This document shows positions 23,293 to 36,430 of a stretch of 64,000 bases of DNA, one piece after another. This DNA comes from Isoetes taiwanensis. Taxonomy: Eukaryota; Streptophyta; Lycopodiopsida; Isoetales; Isoetaceae. The stretch is from NCBI GenBank assembly GCA_021234155.1, contig JAJEKV010000031.1, positions 13,137,748 to 13,201,747 on the forward strand, in the 5' to 3' direction. Each line of letters opens with the position of its first letter. Position 1 is the stretch's first letter. A program made the translations under genes and the position numbers. Under the pieces are notes generated by a model. That model ran no database searches. It was not told the origin of the DNA and saw only the letters and a list, made by a program, of their open reading frames with translations.

Positions 23293-23841
23293 ATGGACAA
23301 GGGGAAAAAGGTTCTTGTGGATGTAGATGGGGAAAAGAAGGTCGGCAAGAAGCGCCCCAGCTCCGGCACTCCAGGCAACTTAACAGTGCCATTCAATCCC
23401 GAGCTTGAGGAACTTAATCCCTGGTGCATTTGCTTCGACAACTGTATGTGCCTAAGCAGAGGCTTGCCATCATGCATCAGTTGCGGCCGAGTTCATTGTC
23501 TGTACTGTGACAGAATTCACCATGCACAATCCATGCGAGATAGCCAATATACCCTAGGATTGCTGGAAGTACTCGGAGTATTAGGCGACAAGAACGACTC
23601 GGTGAGGCGCCAAGACATGGACCGAACTATGCAGTGCTTCAACAGATTACAGGTTCATGCTGCTATACAAAGGTCCTCGAGTTATCAACACAACCTCCTG
23701 GTATGTGATTTCGGAAAGGTCTGTATTTACTGCTGCGAGAAGAACCCCGTTGATTTCCTGTGCCGGGCGTATATGGGGAGAAATCTGGAAAACGTTAAGA
23801 AAATCGGGGAACCATCCTCGGAAAAGAAGCCAAAAAATTAG
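23293..23841 (+). CDS. small cysteine-rich protein, unrecognised
   Basis: Open frame of 182 codons from ATG at 23293 (MDKGKKVLVDVDGEKK) to TAG; the frame is open further upstream but without an ATG. After a lysine-rich N-terminus, residues 45-77 hold eight Cys and two His (CICFDNCMC, CISCGRVHCLYC, HH), spaced like a double zinc ribbon. A second cluster near residues 137-158 includes CIYCCEKN. The C-terminus is basic. No signal peptide or membrane segment. The 14-bp CGCCCCAGCTCCGG occurs twice (about 23269 and 23352). No interruptions, unlike everything around it. It may be a real gene, the 5' cassette of the LINE downstream, or a captured fragment. Confidence 0.5.
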   Translation: MDKGKKVLVDVDGEKKVGKKRPSSGTPGNLTVPFNPELEELNPWCICFDNCMCLSRGLPSCISCGRVHCLYCDRIHHAQSMRDSQYTLGLLEVLGVLGDKNDSVRRQDMDRTMQCFNRLQVHAAIQRSSSYQHNLLVCDFGKVCIYCCEKNPVDFLCRAYMGRNLENVKKIGEPSSEKKPKN

Positions 23842-25559
23842 TTTTCTATAGGAAAAGGGTATGATCTGCATGAAATCGGGGGAAGGAGGCGTAAGAAAGG
23901 GGGAGGTCTAAGCAGATGCATGCCATGCCTTCTCGGGTTTATCTTTTTGTTCTACTCTTTTCTGTTTTCTGTTCAAAATAATCCTTTGATCAAACGGTTT
24001 AGGTTCAGAGACGGCATTAACTTTCAGGAAGCCAATATGAATAGATAATAGGTATCAGCATTTGACTGTAAAAGCTCAGCGCAGGTAAGTAATCCCGATC
24101 AGAAGGGATACAAATTTTGTTTTGAAAAAAGCGATTTTGGGTAAGAATGACTGAAAAAGCCAAGAAATGTAACTGAGAGAAAAACTTTTCTTTTGAATGT
24201 AGAATTTTTATGCAGTAAGTATAGTCTCGTATGTTTTACATAGTAACTTTGCCCCAGTGTTGCTCATTCTCTCCCTAAAGCAAAAAAGACATATCCCATA
24301 TCTGTATTTCGTAGACCAATATAATATAAGCAAATCAGCGGACTAACGGTTGTAACTGGGGATATCTCCATACATCTCGGGGGTGACTATATGAAACCAT
24401 ACTGGGTGGTACGTAGTAATTTAGGAAAGGGTACCCAGGGCCCAGTTAGGCACGCCAACTAGATCAAATAGGGGTGGCTGGCTTGCCGATAAACTATTTT
24501 GCATACGGCCCCATTTCAGTAACATGCACAAACTGGACGAGCAACGAGATGCCAAAATTAAACATAGGATACAGGTATATGAATTTAGGAAGATGCACAT
24601 AGCAGGCTGGCAAAAATACGATTGAAAGTAAGGGAGGGCGTATGTATAAGGTGGCAACGACTCTACGGGTAGGGGCCCACATAGGGGGCAAAAGAAAGAT
24701 AATAATACGACAAGGCGTGTAAATATACTATATACGTTGTATTGAGGTATCGATGTATTGAGGAAAGTATAGATGTAATTGCGGAGATGTATATGATAGG
24801 TACGAACGCAGACGTACGGAAGCGACCTAGTAAAATATCGAGTGAAAAGGAGAGGTTGGGCGGATACGTGAAACTATATTAATCCAAGAGACATAACAAC
24901 CACGAAAGGGGGACGAACAGAAATCAGAAATCAGATAAATAGGGGGTCCAGGAGTAGATGGTGCAAAGGGTGGAAGGCTAAGCTATGGGACAGAGGGACG
25001 GGTGTTTCCGCCATACACCAGGGTAGAGTGGGAAAATAGCCCACCGGCTGGTGCCGACTGCTAAGCAACAGACACCAACTTACCCGGCCCATAGAATGGA
25101 AACAAAAATGGAAGTGGTAAAGAAAGAGGTTGCCAAGTACGGGATAGTGGGAGGCAACTCCCCGGCCGTACACCAGGACAGTGAGGATCCAATCCTCCGG
25201 TTGGTGCACCAAAGTCACAAAAAACCCACTGCCAAAAGGATACGACGAAAGCAAAGCAGTTCATATGGTACCGAAAATCACGGAATCCAGGGAATTGAAT
25301 ACAAATCTAAGGGCCAACTAAAAAACGCCGATAGTAAATAGCGGACACAAGCACCCAATAGTCATATCTTAGATGGGATAATTCGAATTTTGAAATTCAA
25401 AAACTGAAAGAATATGGGGGGAAGTCCGAACGGATAAATAAAGGAACACGATATAGTAAGCCCGCGGAAGAGAAATAGGAAACAGGAAAATATAGAAGAG
25501 AGCGAGTGGTGGGAAAGGAGTTCGGCGAAGCGGTATAGCCACATCAATAGAAGGGAAAA
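23842..25559. other. no gene recognised; possibly the LINE 5' region
   Basis: No convincing coding frame. Two related segments with CCGGCTGGTGCC and CCGGTTGGTGCA occur near 25040 and 25197. Purine-rich sequence in the last 200 bp leads into the LINE ORF1 start, so part of this is likely the LINE 5' UTR; its left border is not visible. Confidence 0.35.
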
Positions 25560-26570
25560 ATGGCTAGCCAAACAGGAACGGGAGGAGCGAGCAGGGAAGA
25601 ACTCAAACAGGATCTACAAGACTTCCTGGCACATATGGACGTAAGACTGGAGGCCAGGGTACCGAGGATGGAAGCGCTCAACACACTGGCGAGCGCGGTG
25701 CAGCAGAACAAGGAAGCGATAGGGAAAGTGGAAGAACGAGTGCAGGTGGTGGAAAAGATAGAGGTGGAGATTCGGAAAAGAATGGAGGAGGTGGAGAGGG
25801 AAAAGGCGGAAATCATACAAAGGTTGGTGACATTAGAAAAGAAACAAATAGATCTAGATGCGTGGCAGAGTTTTGATAGGATTAAACCACACATAGTGGA
25901 GTTCAAAGAACAGGAAAGGATAAAACATGATGTAAGGTTGATAGGAGTAGCCGAAAGGCCTAACGAAGACACGTTTCGTGTCACTGCAGAAATAATGGAG
26001 AACGTGTTCCAGGAACACAGGAATGTGATAGTGAAGGTAGTCCGGGCAGGAGCTTGGAGAGGGAGGGCGAGACATATAAATGTGACTATGAGGGACCAGG
26101 CAGCCAAGGAAAGAATCATTCACGCAGGGTTCAAACTCAGGAATGGACTCAAAGTACAAGAGGCCTTAACCACCATGCAGAGGTAGGGGTTACACAGGGA
26201 ACTGGCGAAAGTCAGAGAGCTGAGTCGGGCGGAAGTACAAGCAGGGGTAAAGAATGGGAAGCTATATCTCAAAAGAGGCCGAGAGAACACACCGCAAGAG
26301 TCGACAACGAAGGGAGATGGGATGGACCCACAGGATCCGAGGGGAGATGGGGAACACGAAACGGAGGCAACGAGAGGACAGGGACAGCTGAAACAGATAA
26401 GGGAAATAACACCAGCCGGGGCAATAGACCGGGATGCAGCACCCAAGATTCTAACACAGACACATCTAGGGTGGGGAAGCGGAAAAGAGGTCGGAAGGGA
26501 CCTAGATCAGAACATAACACTGACAAGGGAGAGAGGGGGGATCAGGGAGCAAAAACAAGGGGGCAATTAA
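25560..26570 (+). pseudogene. LINE ORF1 (coiled coil plus RRM-like RNA-binding protein)
   Basis: ATG at 25560 (MASQTGTGG). Open for 208 codons, then a single in-frame TAG (26184-26186), after which the same frame continues with RELAKVRELSRAEVQAG to a stop at 26570. The full reading is 336 codons, close to the usual size of L1 ORF1p. Residues about 45-110 are a heptad-like coiled coil rich in E/K/R; about 125-200 (HDVRLIGVAERPN...VKVVRAGAWRGRARH) look like the RRM; the C-terminal domain follows the TAG and ends in a charged, low-complexity tail. ORF1p would coat LINE RNA. One nonsense mutation separates the RNA-binding core from the C-terminal domain. Confidence 0.75.
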
Positions 26571-26629
26571 GGAAAGGACACGCACTAGAACAACAGGGAG
26601 GCAGGAGGGTACAGAAAGGGAGGAAGAAG

Positions 26630-27852
26630 TAACGATTTGGTACTGGAATTGTACGGGATATCCCTGGGATGATGGAGAACGCCTACACGAAGCACGAGAC
26701 CAGGATATCATATGCCTGGTAGAGACGTAGGAACACAGCACAAAGAGGTTACCAGATGAACCAGGTTACACATTGTTCACGTGTTGGAGGGAAAAGAATT
26801 ACAAAATAGGAAGAGGGCGCAGGGCTAGCCTGCTACATTAGGAATAGCAGTGTCAAAAAAGCATGTATTTTGGAAAATGACATTAATAAAAGATACATGC
26901 TTATAAATCTTGTGTTGCTTGACTACAGAAACCTATATTTGCTAATAGTATATTATCCACCTCATTGTGATAAACTGGAGCTATTAAACATGGGAGAGAT
27001 TGTCATGAAACACAGGGATAAGGGGCTGCTGATCATAGTAGGGGATATTAACGCAAGGACGGGACAGGAATAGGCACAGAAAGCAGGGATAGACAATGAG
27101 AGTGGGCAGTGGACACAGGCCAGAAGAGGGGAAGAATGGCAACGGGACACAGTAGACGAAATGGAGATAACAGCGAAAGGAGAAACACTGATAGAGGTAT
27201 GTACAGCTACAGCTACAATTATATGCAATGGACTAAGAAGATGGGAGACTTCAGGCCAGTTCACAAGCACAAACGCTCACGGGAGCAGTATAGTAGACTA
27301 TGTGATAGCAAATGAGGAAGCAATAAAGGAAATCGGAAAGATGGAGTTAGGGGAATGGCCACTAGGAAGCAGGGAGGGACACAGACCCATACTGCTCAAG
27401 ATGAATGTGGCAAGGGGAAGAACAGATGACAAGCCAGGAAGAGACAAACAGGCCAAAATAACAGTAAAATTCAGAGAAAACAGAGTGGGAGCATTCATAA
27501 AAACGGTAAAAAAGAAAATACAAGAGAAGGAATGGGGAGACGGAATGAAGGACAGAGGGAATGACATGAATGACATCTTGGAAGAAGCAGCTAAAACGGC
27601 ATTCGGGAGAAGAGAAAGAGGAAGGAGGGCTATAGCATTTCGAAGATCAGTGTGGTTTGACGCAGTGTGTATGGAACAACGAAGGAAAGTCAAACAGGCG
27701 AAAGGAACGGAGGAATACCGGGAGGAACGCAACAAATATGTGAAAATAATGAAAAGAAAGAAAGCTCAGGACTTGAAGAGCCATCAATGGGGATTGGCCG
27801 AAGACCTGAAAAAGAAACCTAAGGTATTCTGGAACAATATCAAAAAGGGCTA
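26630..27852 (+). pseudogene. LINE ORF2, apurinic-like endonuclease domain
   Basis: Starts about 60 bp after ORF1. Endonuclease/exonuclease/phosphatase blocks in order: WYWNCTGYPW near 26640, IICLVET near 26710 (metal-binding Glu, followed by a stop), VYYPPHC near 26955, IIVGDINARTG near 27035, and SIVDYVIA and GHRPILL near 27290-27400, where the usual SDH is degraded to SREGH. Several stops interrupt the first part; 27161-27852 is one open frame that includes the basic linker to RT. This enzyme would nick target DNA to prime reverse transcription. Confidence 0.8.
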
Positions 27853-28058
27853 AAAAACAAAAGCGGGTACAGTAGCAGGAGAGGGGGGGAGAGGAATAGA
27901 AATAGAAATAGACTGGACAAGATACCCGAACGTCCAGATAAAAACAGGGCTGTACTAATCAGGCCCCTGGAAGGTAGATGAACACAAACCTCCCTTCACC
28001 AAGGAAGAGGTGACATGGGCACTAAACAAAATGGCAAAACAATAAGGTCCGGATCTAT

Positions 28059-28456
28059 ATGGGCTGCTGTGCGGAGATGTTGAAATGCGTAGGAACAGAG
28101 ATAGTGGGGATCATAACAGAAATATTCAATGAGATAATACAGTCAGGTCTACCGGAACGATGGCAGTTTAACAAGGTAATCCCGCTCCATAAAGGAGGAA
28201 ACAAAGAGGAACCGAGTAATTACAGGACTATTATGGTCAGTTCAGTATTTGCGAAATGGTTGGGGAAAACCTTGGATCAGAAACTGAAAACGTGGGCAGA
28301 AACAGGGAAGCTCAGAGCACAAGGACAGGCTGGTTTCAGACCAGAGTACTCGACTACGGATCATCTGGTGACCCAAAAAATAATGATAGAGCAGACAAGG
28401 GAGAGTAACAAGAAGATCATATATCTTTTCGTGGACTTTAAAAAGTTTTCGATTAA
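28059..28456 (+). pseudogene. LINE ORF2, N-terminal half of reverse transcriptase
   Basis: Fingers and early palm: GLPERWQFNKVIPLHKGG, PSNYRTIMVSSVFAK, GQAGFRPEYSTTDHLV and IYLFVDFKK, the last being the motif A region that should continue as FD. The chromovirus LTR begins within a few bases of this point. The remaining RT is at 39050-39763. Confidence 0.88.
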
Positions 28457-30109
28457 TCGTGGCGTTCGGGGAAATATACGCTATGAATAACGTATATTCT
28501 CGATCAAATCACTATACAAGTCTATCTTCATAGCCTTGTATACCATAGATTGTGGCACTAGGGGGGCATGACTAAGTTATTCATATAACTTAGCCAACCT
28601 TAGGTTAAGACCATTTTCCACGTGGCCTTAACCTATTGGGCAACCGCCACACGAGACTCACCCGATTGGTGCCACGTGGCATCCTAGGTGGACCTAACTT
28701 ATATAGGCTGGAACCCTAACCCTAGGCCTCTTTCCAGCCCCTAGCACCCGAGAGACTCACCTACCGTTCAAAACCCCCTTTTGAACATCGTTTGTCTTGT
28801 GGCATAGGCTGGGTGCGGCAGCCCCAAAGTGGGGTAGACTCGTTCTTGGAGCAAGAGCAGCATCACGTGAGTCGAAGACCATGGAGGCACGAGGATCCGA
28901 GGGAGAGCATCAGAGCAGGTATGTAGGGTAGTAGTTAGATAGCTCATCCGGAATTAGCATTCGGATGTGCTAGTATCTTGTATCTAGAGTAGAGCCATCC
29001 TAGAACCCATATTCAACATCTTGAACCCTAATCAATGAACCCTAACCCTTAGTTAGGTTGTATGATTAGGTTAAGATGTTCTTCTTATGATTATTCTCAT
29101 GATATGATGATTATGTGATGATGGTTGATCATGTTTGCTCCTCTTGTATTGGGAAGGGGGTAGAGACCTAGGGCCATATGTAGTATGCTCCTAGAGTAGA
29201 TCCCTTTAGTTCCTATTAGTTGCGGCTTGTGCATAGGAGCCCACCGTGCTATCGAGGCTATGATATGACTCAGCACCACATAACTTGGGGCTAGAGGGAA
29301 TGTGGAGGGAGGATCCCCGCCGAGTGGGGGGCCGGGGGATCCCATAGTGGGCTAGGCTTATGGTCGGTCACCGTGTGGGCGAGCATGGGTCCGACACCTC
29401 TGGGGCAATGGTGTCGCCACGCCCTCGAGAGCTGCAAGTGTTGGCTTGGCTCGTTTTTGGGGGTTAAGTCGGGCACAATCGTGTGTCGTCCGCGATTCTC
29501 TAGCCGCCCACGGAACCTCTAGACCCCAGGAAGGGGAGATGCAACCCTTCCCGCCTCATCGGACGGGGAGATGCAACCTGGAGTAGTCCCGATGGGTGAT
29601 GCCATGGGATTGCGTCTCAGGAAGGCTAGAGTCATGCGAGCCTGACGATTTAGCCCATCCGCAAAGTATGCATGGGGAGGGGCGGATGGAGTGGTCAACC
29701 CTAGCCATTGTCTTATGCCAGCCCCTCGCCATTGTTATGACTCGGTCTGTTCTATCTTGAGACCTATCCGGTCAGTCCTACCTCCTTATGAGTCGAGCCA
29801 TGGGTAGGAGCTCTCATGTTTTATGGTTTATGATTATCTTCTTTGCTCATGTGGATATGTGATGGACTACCCTTCGAGGTAGTATGTTGTATTGTTATTG
29901 CTAGTTTCGACGTTGTTTATGCTTCCGGCCGTGATAGGAGCCCATAGGGGAAGGGCGCGCAAGACACCTTCGTGTCCCCCTTCCGCACTACGGGAGTTCC
30001 ATAGTGCGGGATAGAGGCGGAGGGCCGTCAGGCGGTTGTTGAGCCGGACGGGGATTTCTGCCGAAAGTGTACGGCGCGAGGCGTAGATATGTTTAGCAGA
30101 GGCGTCACA
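28457..30109 (+). repeat. chromovirus 5' LTR
   Basis: Collinear with 37393-39045. Start degraded (TCGTGGCG for TGTGACG); end GCGTCACA intact. A putative TATA box (TTATATA, 28699-28705) is conserved in the other LTR. Confidence 0.92.
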
Positions 30110-30110
30110 A

Positions 30111-30122
30111 TGGTATCGAGCA
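30111..30122 (+). other. primer-binding site, initiator-Met tRNA type
   Basis: TGGTATCGAGCA one base after the LTR end; the consensus plant site is TGGTATCAGAGC, so one base is missing. Confidence 0.75.
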
Positions 30123-33100
30123 ATGTTCTTGGTTGACCAAGAGCTAGCAATCGACCATATCCCCGAATAGGTAGACTAAGCGGCCTAGCTATGGAATGGA
30201 ATGAGAATTCCAGTCTTGAACCGCTAAATATGGGAGAATTTTTTCCCATTAGCGGTGGTCGTAATTAGATTAAGTATAGTCTAAGTGGTAGAAATAATAT
30301 AGTCAAAAGAAACCCTCTAGTAAATTTGAGCTCAAGTTGTTCATGAACCGCACCTTTCAAGTGAAAAAAAATTGAATGAGAAATCGCTCAAAATAAAGCT
30401 TGAAAGAAATCGTGAGATGACCACTACTTGGCCCAAAAAAGGAATTAGGAAATTTTGAGAAATAGTTAAGTGATTAAGGGAAATACCTTAATTATTAACC
30501 CATAGTTATAATAAATTTACTCTTAAGAAAAAAGTAGCTAATAAACCTATAAAAGCCTCTACTCCTTAGAAGTCCCAAATAGTAGCTTGAACCTTCCCTT
30601 ACCCTTGTAAAGCAAATTAGAAGCTAATCTCAAGCTCGCCGTAAGAGTGTCCACCGAATCTAACAAATGACGACAGGTCAACCCAAAGGAGCCGCTAAGA
30701 TAGAGGCAAGATCGTCAAGAGGCCACCATCAAGGAAGCTAAGTTGTTGGGAGGACCAAGCAAGTAGCTAGGAAGGTTGGAAGCTCCAGCCTTGCACCGAA
30801 CGCCGGGCACTCACCGGTGGGCGGCGACAAGCAAATTCTGGTGAGGCCCCGCGACCAGGGCAGATGATCTAACTTGGCCACCCAAGCTCTTCGCATTTAA
30901 TCGCTCCACTCCGGTGAGAGAGCAACCTCGCAACAGAAGAGCGGTGTAAGGAACAAGTAGCAAGAGCAACCTCGAGAAGCGTGGAGAAACCCCAACACCA
31001 AGAAGAGTACCGAAAGCAACAAGCAACAGAGCAACCCCAAACCACGGAACAAAAGAGCAAGAGGAGCAAGCAACCAATGCGAAGAAAAGCGAGCAAAGGG
31101 CTGTATGCAAGGGAGAAGTTTAACAAAGAGGCGTGAAGTTAGGCGAGGGAGAGCATGGCTATCGAGAACCACAACCGGACGACTAACGGCGGGGAGGATG
31201 AGCACGAGGAGGAAGGACCACACCAACAAGAGGAGGGCGCAAGGGGCTAAAGAAGAAGAGGAGGAGGAGGCCGAAGAACAGACGCAGCCTACGCTCGAAA
31301 ACCATATCCAATGCAGTACAAGGAGGGCAACATCAGCGAGAAGCTACTTAAAGCTCAAGCAAGATATGGAGTACGGGAAGAAGAAGGCAGCATGCAAGAA
31401 TTATCTCCGCCAATGGATCTAACAAGGTAGCCGACCAGGGTCAAAAAGCTAGCCTCCACCACCTCGACTCGATTCCCCGAAGAAGGCCGCCATGGGCCAA
31501 ATACCCAAAGACAAAGAGAGCTGCCGTAATATTCGACATTGCCAACAACTACACAACCGACGATCCGTGAAAACTCTCTTCGAAAGTGCCTACATCAAAG
31601 GTCTATTGAGGAGTTCAAGATGGGCCACGACCATCGAACCACATCAACGATGGCGGGGATCTCGCCGGGGAAGCGCCAAAGCCGAGAAGACCAAGATCGC
31701 ACCATTCATGCAAAAAAAAAAAAAAAAAAGAGTCAAAGTCAACTTTCGGGTTGCATCGCTGAACACCTCTGCGTCATGAAACATTGAAAGGCCTCATTTG
31801 CGCCGACGCGACCGATTTCGCCTAATTTTGCCCAAATTTCATATTAAAAGATGTTAGAATGCTTAGAAACTGTCTAGAAAGGTAGTGTGGCACTTTAAAT
31901 TTGTTTAAAATATCTAAAAACAGCAATGATCATGCAAGTTATCACTCTTATCTTGGGTTGCATCGTAGTATAATTAAACTTTTTTTTTTAGAGAAACCCT
32001 TATGCGTTGGTAGGAGAACGCTATAGATGCAGGTCGCCTTGCCTTTTATCGTTGAGAATTCGAGCTTCATTTGGCGCGCCGATGTCCTACGGTAAATAAC
32101 GGTTTCTTAGTGTGTTTTTGACCAAAAATTTTGCAAAAATACATAAAGGCATAAAAAAGGGTTAGATAAATAGACGCAGTAATGCTAGCCTCTTGCCTTG
32201 TGCCTAGGGCGCAGTAAAATAGGTCGAGAACCTTTCGCCATGGATCCTCGAGCCTCGACGGTGGAGCCACTCGACAACGTCAACGAATTGAAAGCAGAGG
32301 GCAAACTTATGGAGGAAACTTCAGCAAATGAAAGGCCAAGAGGCTGTACAGGGAAGCCCGAACACAAATAATAAAGAGGAGGCCAAAGGAAGGACGATTG
32401 CGACATCAAAAATAGACACAAGACTTGCCAAGAGGGCTATGCAACAACCAATGGGCAACATGGCACTTATAAAATCGATCACATTAGCTCCTAGTCAAGG
32501 ATATTCTCTAAGTGCCATATTGCCTCGAGGAACGACCCCACATCGATGACTAATGTCACAGCTACGCCACCAACAAGTAGACTTCATTGACTTATGATGT
32601 CAAGAGCCCTAAAGGATGAGACTGGATATACCTCCCCTAAGGGAAATTATCATAGGTATCCGTGCCATAGTAGTATCAGATTTGGACTTCAAGCAAACAT
32701 GCTTGACTAAGGAGGTACTACAAGCCAGCAAGGGTGGGCCTCTCGAATAGGAATATGGCAAACGCAACAAACTTCTTCCTCATCAGCCCGATACCGAGAG
32801 TAAATGCAGATCAACCTCGACAAGCGGGCCATCTCAAGATTACGACAATCTTCTACCTTAGAGATTGGAGGTCAAGCACCATCAAGAAGAGGCATCATGA
32901 GGGACCAAATATTAGCATTATTAATTGATCAGTCAAGAATAGTCCTTGCAGATAGATGCACACAAACTCCTCTCAGCAAGAGAAGTTGCACAGTTAGAAG
33001 TGGTAAAGTACTCAATATTGTCATCAGTCTTATAACAGCAGCATGTCGCCGCCAAAATGAAGAATCAAATTAACAAGCTCAACACAACAATATCAATTCA

Positions 33101-34430
33101 AGAGTTAGAAGAATCATCCTCGAATCTAATAACCTTCGAGGCAGATGAGTTAAACACGAAAGATTCTACGCAATGGTGAACATGACCTTCAAGCCTTTGG
33201 GATGCAACACCGAACCTTAGGTCGCCACTACATCAGCAAGTCCACTAAGAGGGATAATGTTAATGAAGGTAGTCAGCATCAACAGTAAGGACGAGCAGAG
33301 TCAGAATATGTGCATTAAAAGAAAGCAGGGCACTTGAATGATCATGCAACAACTCCAAGGATACCAGATTCTTTTCAACAAATTATGGAGCATCGCCTTG
33401 CTACTCCAACGACTAATGACTACACCAGCTTTAAGCAAGCTAGAGGACCTATCAGATAGTTGAGTTTCTTAGAATTATGGGTGATAGCATCCATGATGGG
33501 ATGGGGACGAAATTTCGAGTAGATTTTTTTCGTCTTTTTCTTTAGAAAGATGGACCCAAGAATGGAGCAAAGCTTCAAGTATTGGGAAGAAAATGTATGG
33601 AGTACAATAATTGTATACATTGCTGGCAGATATCCAACATATTGGAACCTCTTCGTGAGCTTGATCACCTCGCTAAGAAGGATTCAATAGAAGGATAACC
33701 GTCGACCATGTATATGACGAAAGTACTTCCGCAAAGATAAGGAATAATCCGACCAAATGAAGGGAAGCAATCTAATAAGTCCGCCAACTTCTTAGATGGC
33801 ATCCACTCAAAGGTGGGGCTATTTCAAGAGGGCAATAATTAAGAAAGGGTAGATCCTAGAGTATAGATTAGATCTAAAACAAGAATAATTATCTAACCAT
33901 ATAGTTTTCTATGGTGCCCAAAAGTAATGTCATGCCGACTAACTTGTGGCCATAGGATTTATGTAAGTAGTTCTTTAACCTGTAATTTTGCACCTCCTAG
34001 ATGATCGGACATCAATAAGAGCAAGACTCTTAAGTCTAAATCTAGGCCAAGAATTAAGACAAGGCCAAGTAATTAGCAAAGACCAACCTAACAAGAGTCA
34101 AGTTCGACATCAACCTAGAGAAGCAAAGTAGAGCATCGGCACCAACTTATGTACATTGGCAACTATGACCTCATAATAAGCATGCAATATTAAAGTCGGC
34201 TAAAGCAATAATTGATTATTATAAGCAAGAGATACTTATCCCAAAGACCAAAGGGCAAGTACATTATAATTTAAGTTAAGTAATTCCAATCGCGGCAACG
34301 CATGTCAAGAAGGCAATTACTTAAGTGCATCATGAGGAATGAGGTCATACACAAGCTACAAGTTGTCGACCCGGCCGCAATAGTAAGAAGGAAGATGCTA
34401 CTTCAAACAGTTGCCTCGCCAATTTCTAAG
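30123..34430 (+). pseudogene. chromovirus leader and presumed gag/protease region, unrecognisable
   Basis: By position this should hold GAG and protease, but I find no zinc knuckle or DTG motif I can defend. Reading frames are short and of biased composition (for example an acidic run encoded near 31245-31285). An A run of 18 at about 31711 and a T run at 31980 might mark a small nested insertion. The decay is stronger here than in pol. Confidence 0.4.
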
Positions 34431-36430
34431 TTAATCAAGAAGTCCCATGATATATTTCCAGGTGAAATTTGAGAGCTTTTGCTCTATAGAGGCATAGAGT
34501 CCGAAATCACTCTTGCACCGCAGGCAGAGCCGATCAGCAAGGCTCTTTATAGAATCAACACTTCCGAAGCTAGCGAGCTCAAGAAGCGCTTCTAGGAATT
34601 GATCAACTTGGGGATCCTTTCGCCAAGATGGAAGTCTAAAGATGTATATCAACCATGGGCAGCTCAACAAGCAACGACATAATGGATCAGCCCCAAAAGC
34701 GTGATTCTTCAAAAAAAAAAATTGACTTAAGCTTCGGGCAATCAGCAAATAAGGATGAAGGGGAAGATCATTATAAGACTCCTTCGTAACTTAGTAGGGG
34801 CACTATCACTTCCACAGTGATGCCCTCGAGTCTATGGAATACTCCACCAACTCATGTATGCAATTGAGGACGACGCCTTGAAGATTCCTTGGATGATTTC
34901 TTCATCAATTCTCTTCGACGACATCGTGATCTACAAAGAAATCAATGGAAGAGCATGCAGCCGTGGAGATGTTAAGACGCCGCCACTCATTGGCAAGCTT
35001 TTGAAGCAGCAATTTGCAATGCCATCTCCACTTCGGCAAGTTTAATTCGCAAGAAGATAGAAGAAGCCATCTTCCCCAACATGGAGTTCAAGCACATGAT
35101 GGGCTAGTCCTTACAAGAATGCAAGAACGGATTAAGAAAGAGAAACCTTCAAATATTTTAAAAGGAAGGTAATCTTTAATATCAAAGAATAATTATATTC
35201 AAAGCATAGGGAGTAAGAAAAATTTTTCAGACACGATAATAAGCCCTATTTCCGCCATGCACAATTTATAAAGGCCTACTTCAATATTAGAAGTAGCTAC
35301 GCGCCGGACATGAAGAAACAGATAATCAGACATATCCAAGAATGCCGCTGGAGCCAAGAGGGCAAGGGCGAACAACTTCAATTCCGTGAGTTTTGAACCT
35401 TGGCGGTGCCGTGACGCCAAGTGGGAAGTCTTCAGCATGGTTTTCATAGCGGGCCTTCCAAGGACAACAAGAAGCTTTGAAGCCTTGATGGTTGTGGTAT
35501 ATAGTTTATCAAAAGCGCACATACTTGCCATGCCACACCATAGACACCGCCTTGGACCTAGCCGTGTGGTCTAAATAAGAGTTCTTTTAGGCTGCATGGA
35601 AGGCACAGGTCGATCATCACCAAAAGAGATCCGAAGTTCTTTAGCGACGTTTAGCAAGACTTCTTCAACACGAGCTACACCAACTTGTTGATGAGTTTTG
35701 CTTATCATTTGCAGTCAAATCGGCAAAGGGACCGCACCAACACAAATTTGGAGAGCACGTTGAGAAACTATGATTGGAACAAGTAATCCAAATGGGCCGA
35801 GTACATCCACCTGGTCAATTACGTACAATAATATGAAGCAAGAGTCATCGAAGATGTTATCAATGCTTGACCCTAGTTATGTGGCATAATTTAGTGCCCA
35901 AGGTGGAAGTTTCTCAACAAGGTGGAAGTTTCTCAACAACGACAAAGATATATATGCGGTAGCTTTTGGTAGAAGTGTGGGAGTATCTTCAACAGCATGG
36001 GCATATCTCAAGAGTCAAGCGGATAGAGGTAAAACTCCTTGGGAGTTGTTTTGTTGTGGCAGATAAAGTTGGCTCAAGTAAAGGTTAAGCAAGGGAAGCT
36101 TCGCGATCGGCAATTGTAAGAAGCTCGCCCCCTAGGTGGGCGGTCCGTTCACGATCTTGGGAGAAGAGTGGGCTCTCAAGCCTACAAGTGGGATCTCTTG
36201 GCCACCTTAAGGTCTTCCATGTGAGTTTATTGAAAAGGCACGATCCTAACCCCTCGAGGAGGTTTTGGATACTCCAACTTTGTTGGAAATGACGGGAGGA
36301 TCAAGTTGAAATAGTGCCGAAGTTCCTTCTTGATAAGTCATTCAAGAGGACTAGGTGGTCTCAATTCCTCCAGCATTTGGTCAAGTGGAAGCACTTGCCG
36401 TGGAAGACGCGACATGTGTATTGAAGCAGG
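34430..36430 (+). pseudogene. chromovirus pol remnant: RT, integrase, chromodomain
   Basis: Read over many frames: RT start GIESEITLAPQAEPISKA (about 34490-34545) and ELKKRF, MYINHGQLNK near 34640, and FDDIVIYKE near 34915 in place of the catalytic box. Integrase: WEVFSMVFIAGLPRT with SFEALMVVVYSLSK (35420-35510; normally DFI at the catalytic Asp), DPKFFSDV near 35635, and the SFAYHLQSNRQRDRTN block near 35695-35740, where the usual GQ-E context is degraded. After integrase, VPKFLLDKSFKRTRW and QHLVKWKHLPW (36312-36400) match a chromodomain, which directs chromoviruses to heterochromatin. No functional protein is possible. Confidence 0.8.

Larger units (their letters stand above)
25560..28456 (+). 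mobile_element. L1-type LINE, 5' part (ORF1, endonuclease, first half of RT)
   Basis: ORF1 and the beginning of ORF2 of a non-LTR retrotransposon. The RT stops abruptly in VDFKK-F-D at about 28456, where a chromovirus LTR begins, and resumes after that element at about 39050 with VPRDKLLLRLIGL. The two halves therefore belong to one LINE interrupted by a later LTR-element insertion. Confidence 0.9.

Noticed and set aside
30811-31422. Overlapping ORFs on both strands near 31 kb as gag
   Set aside because: Composition-driven open frames without a zinc knuckle or any family motif.
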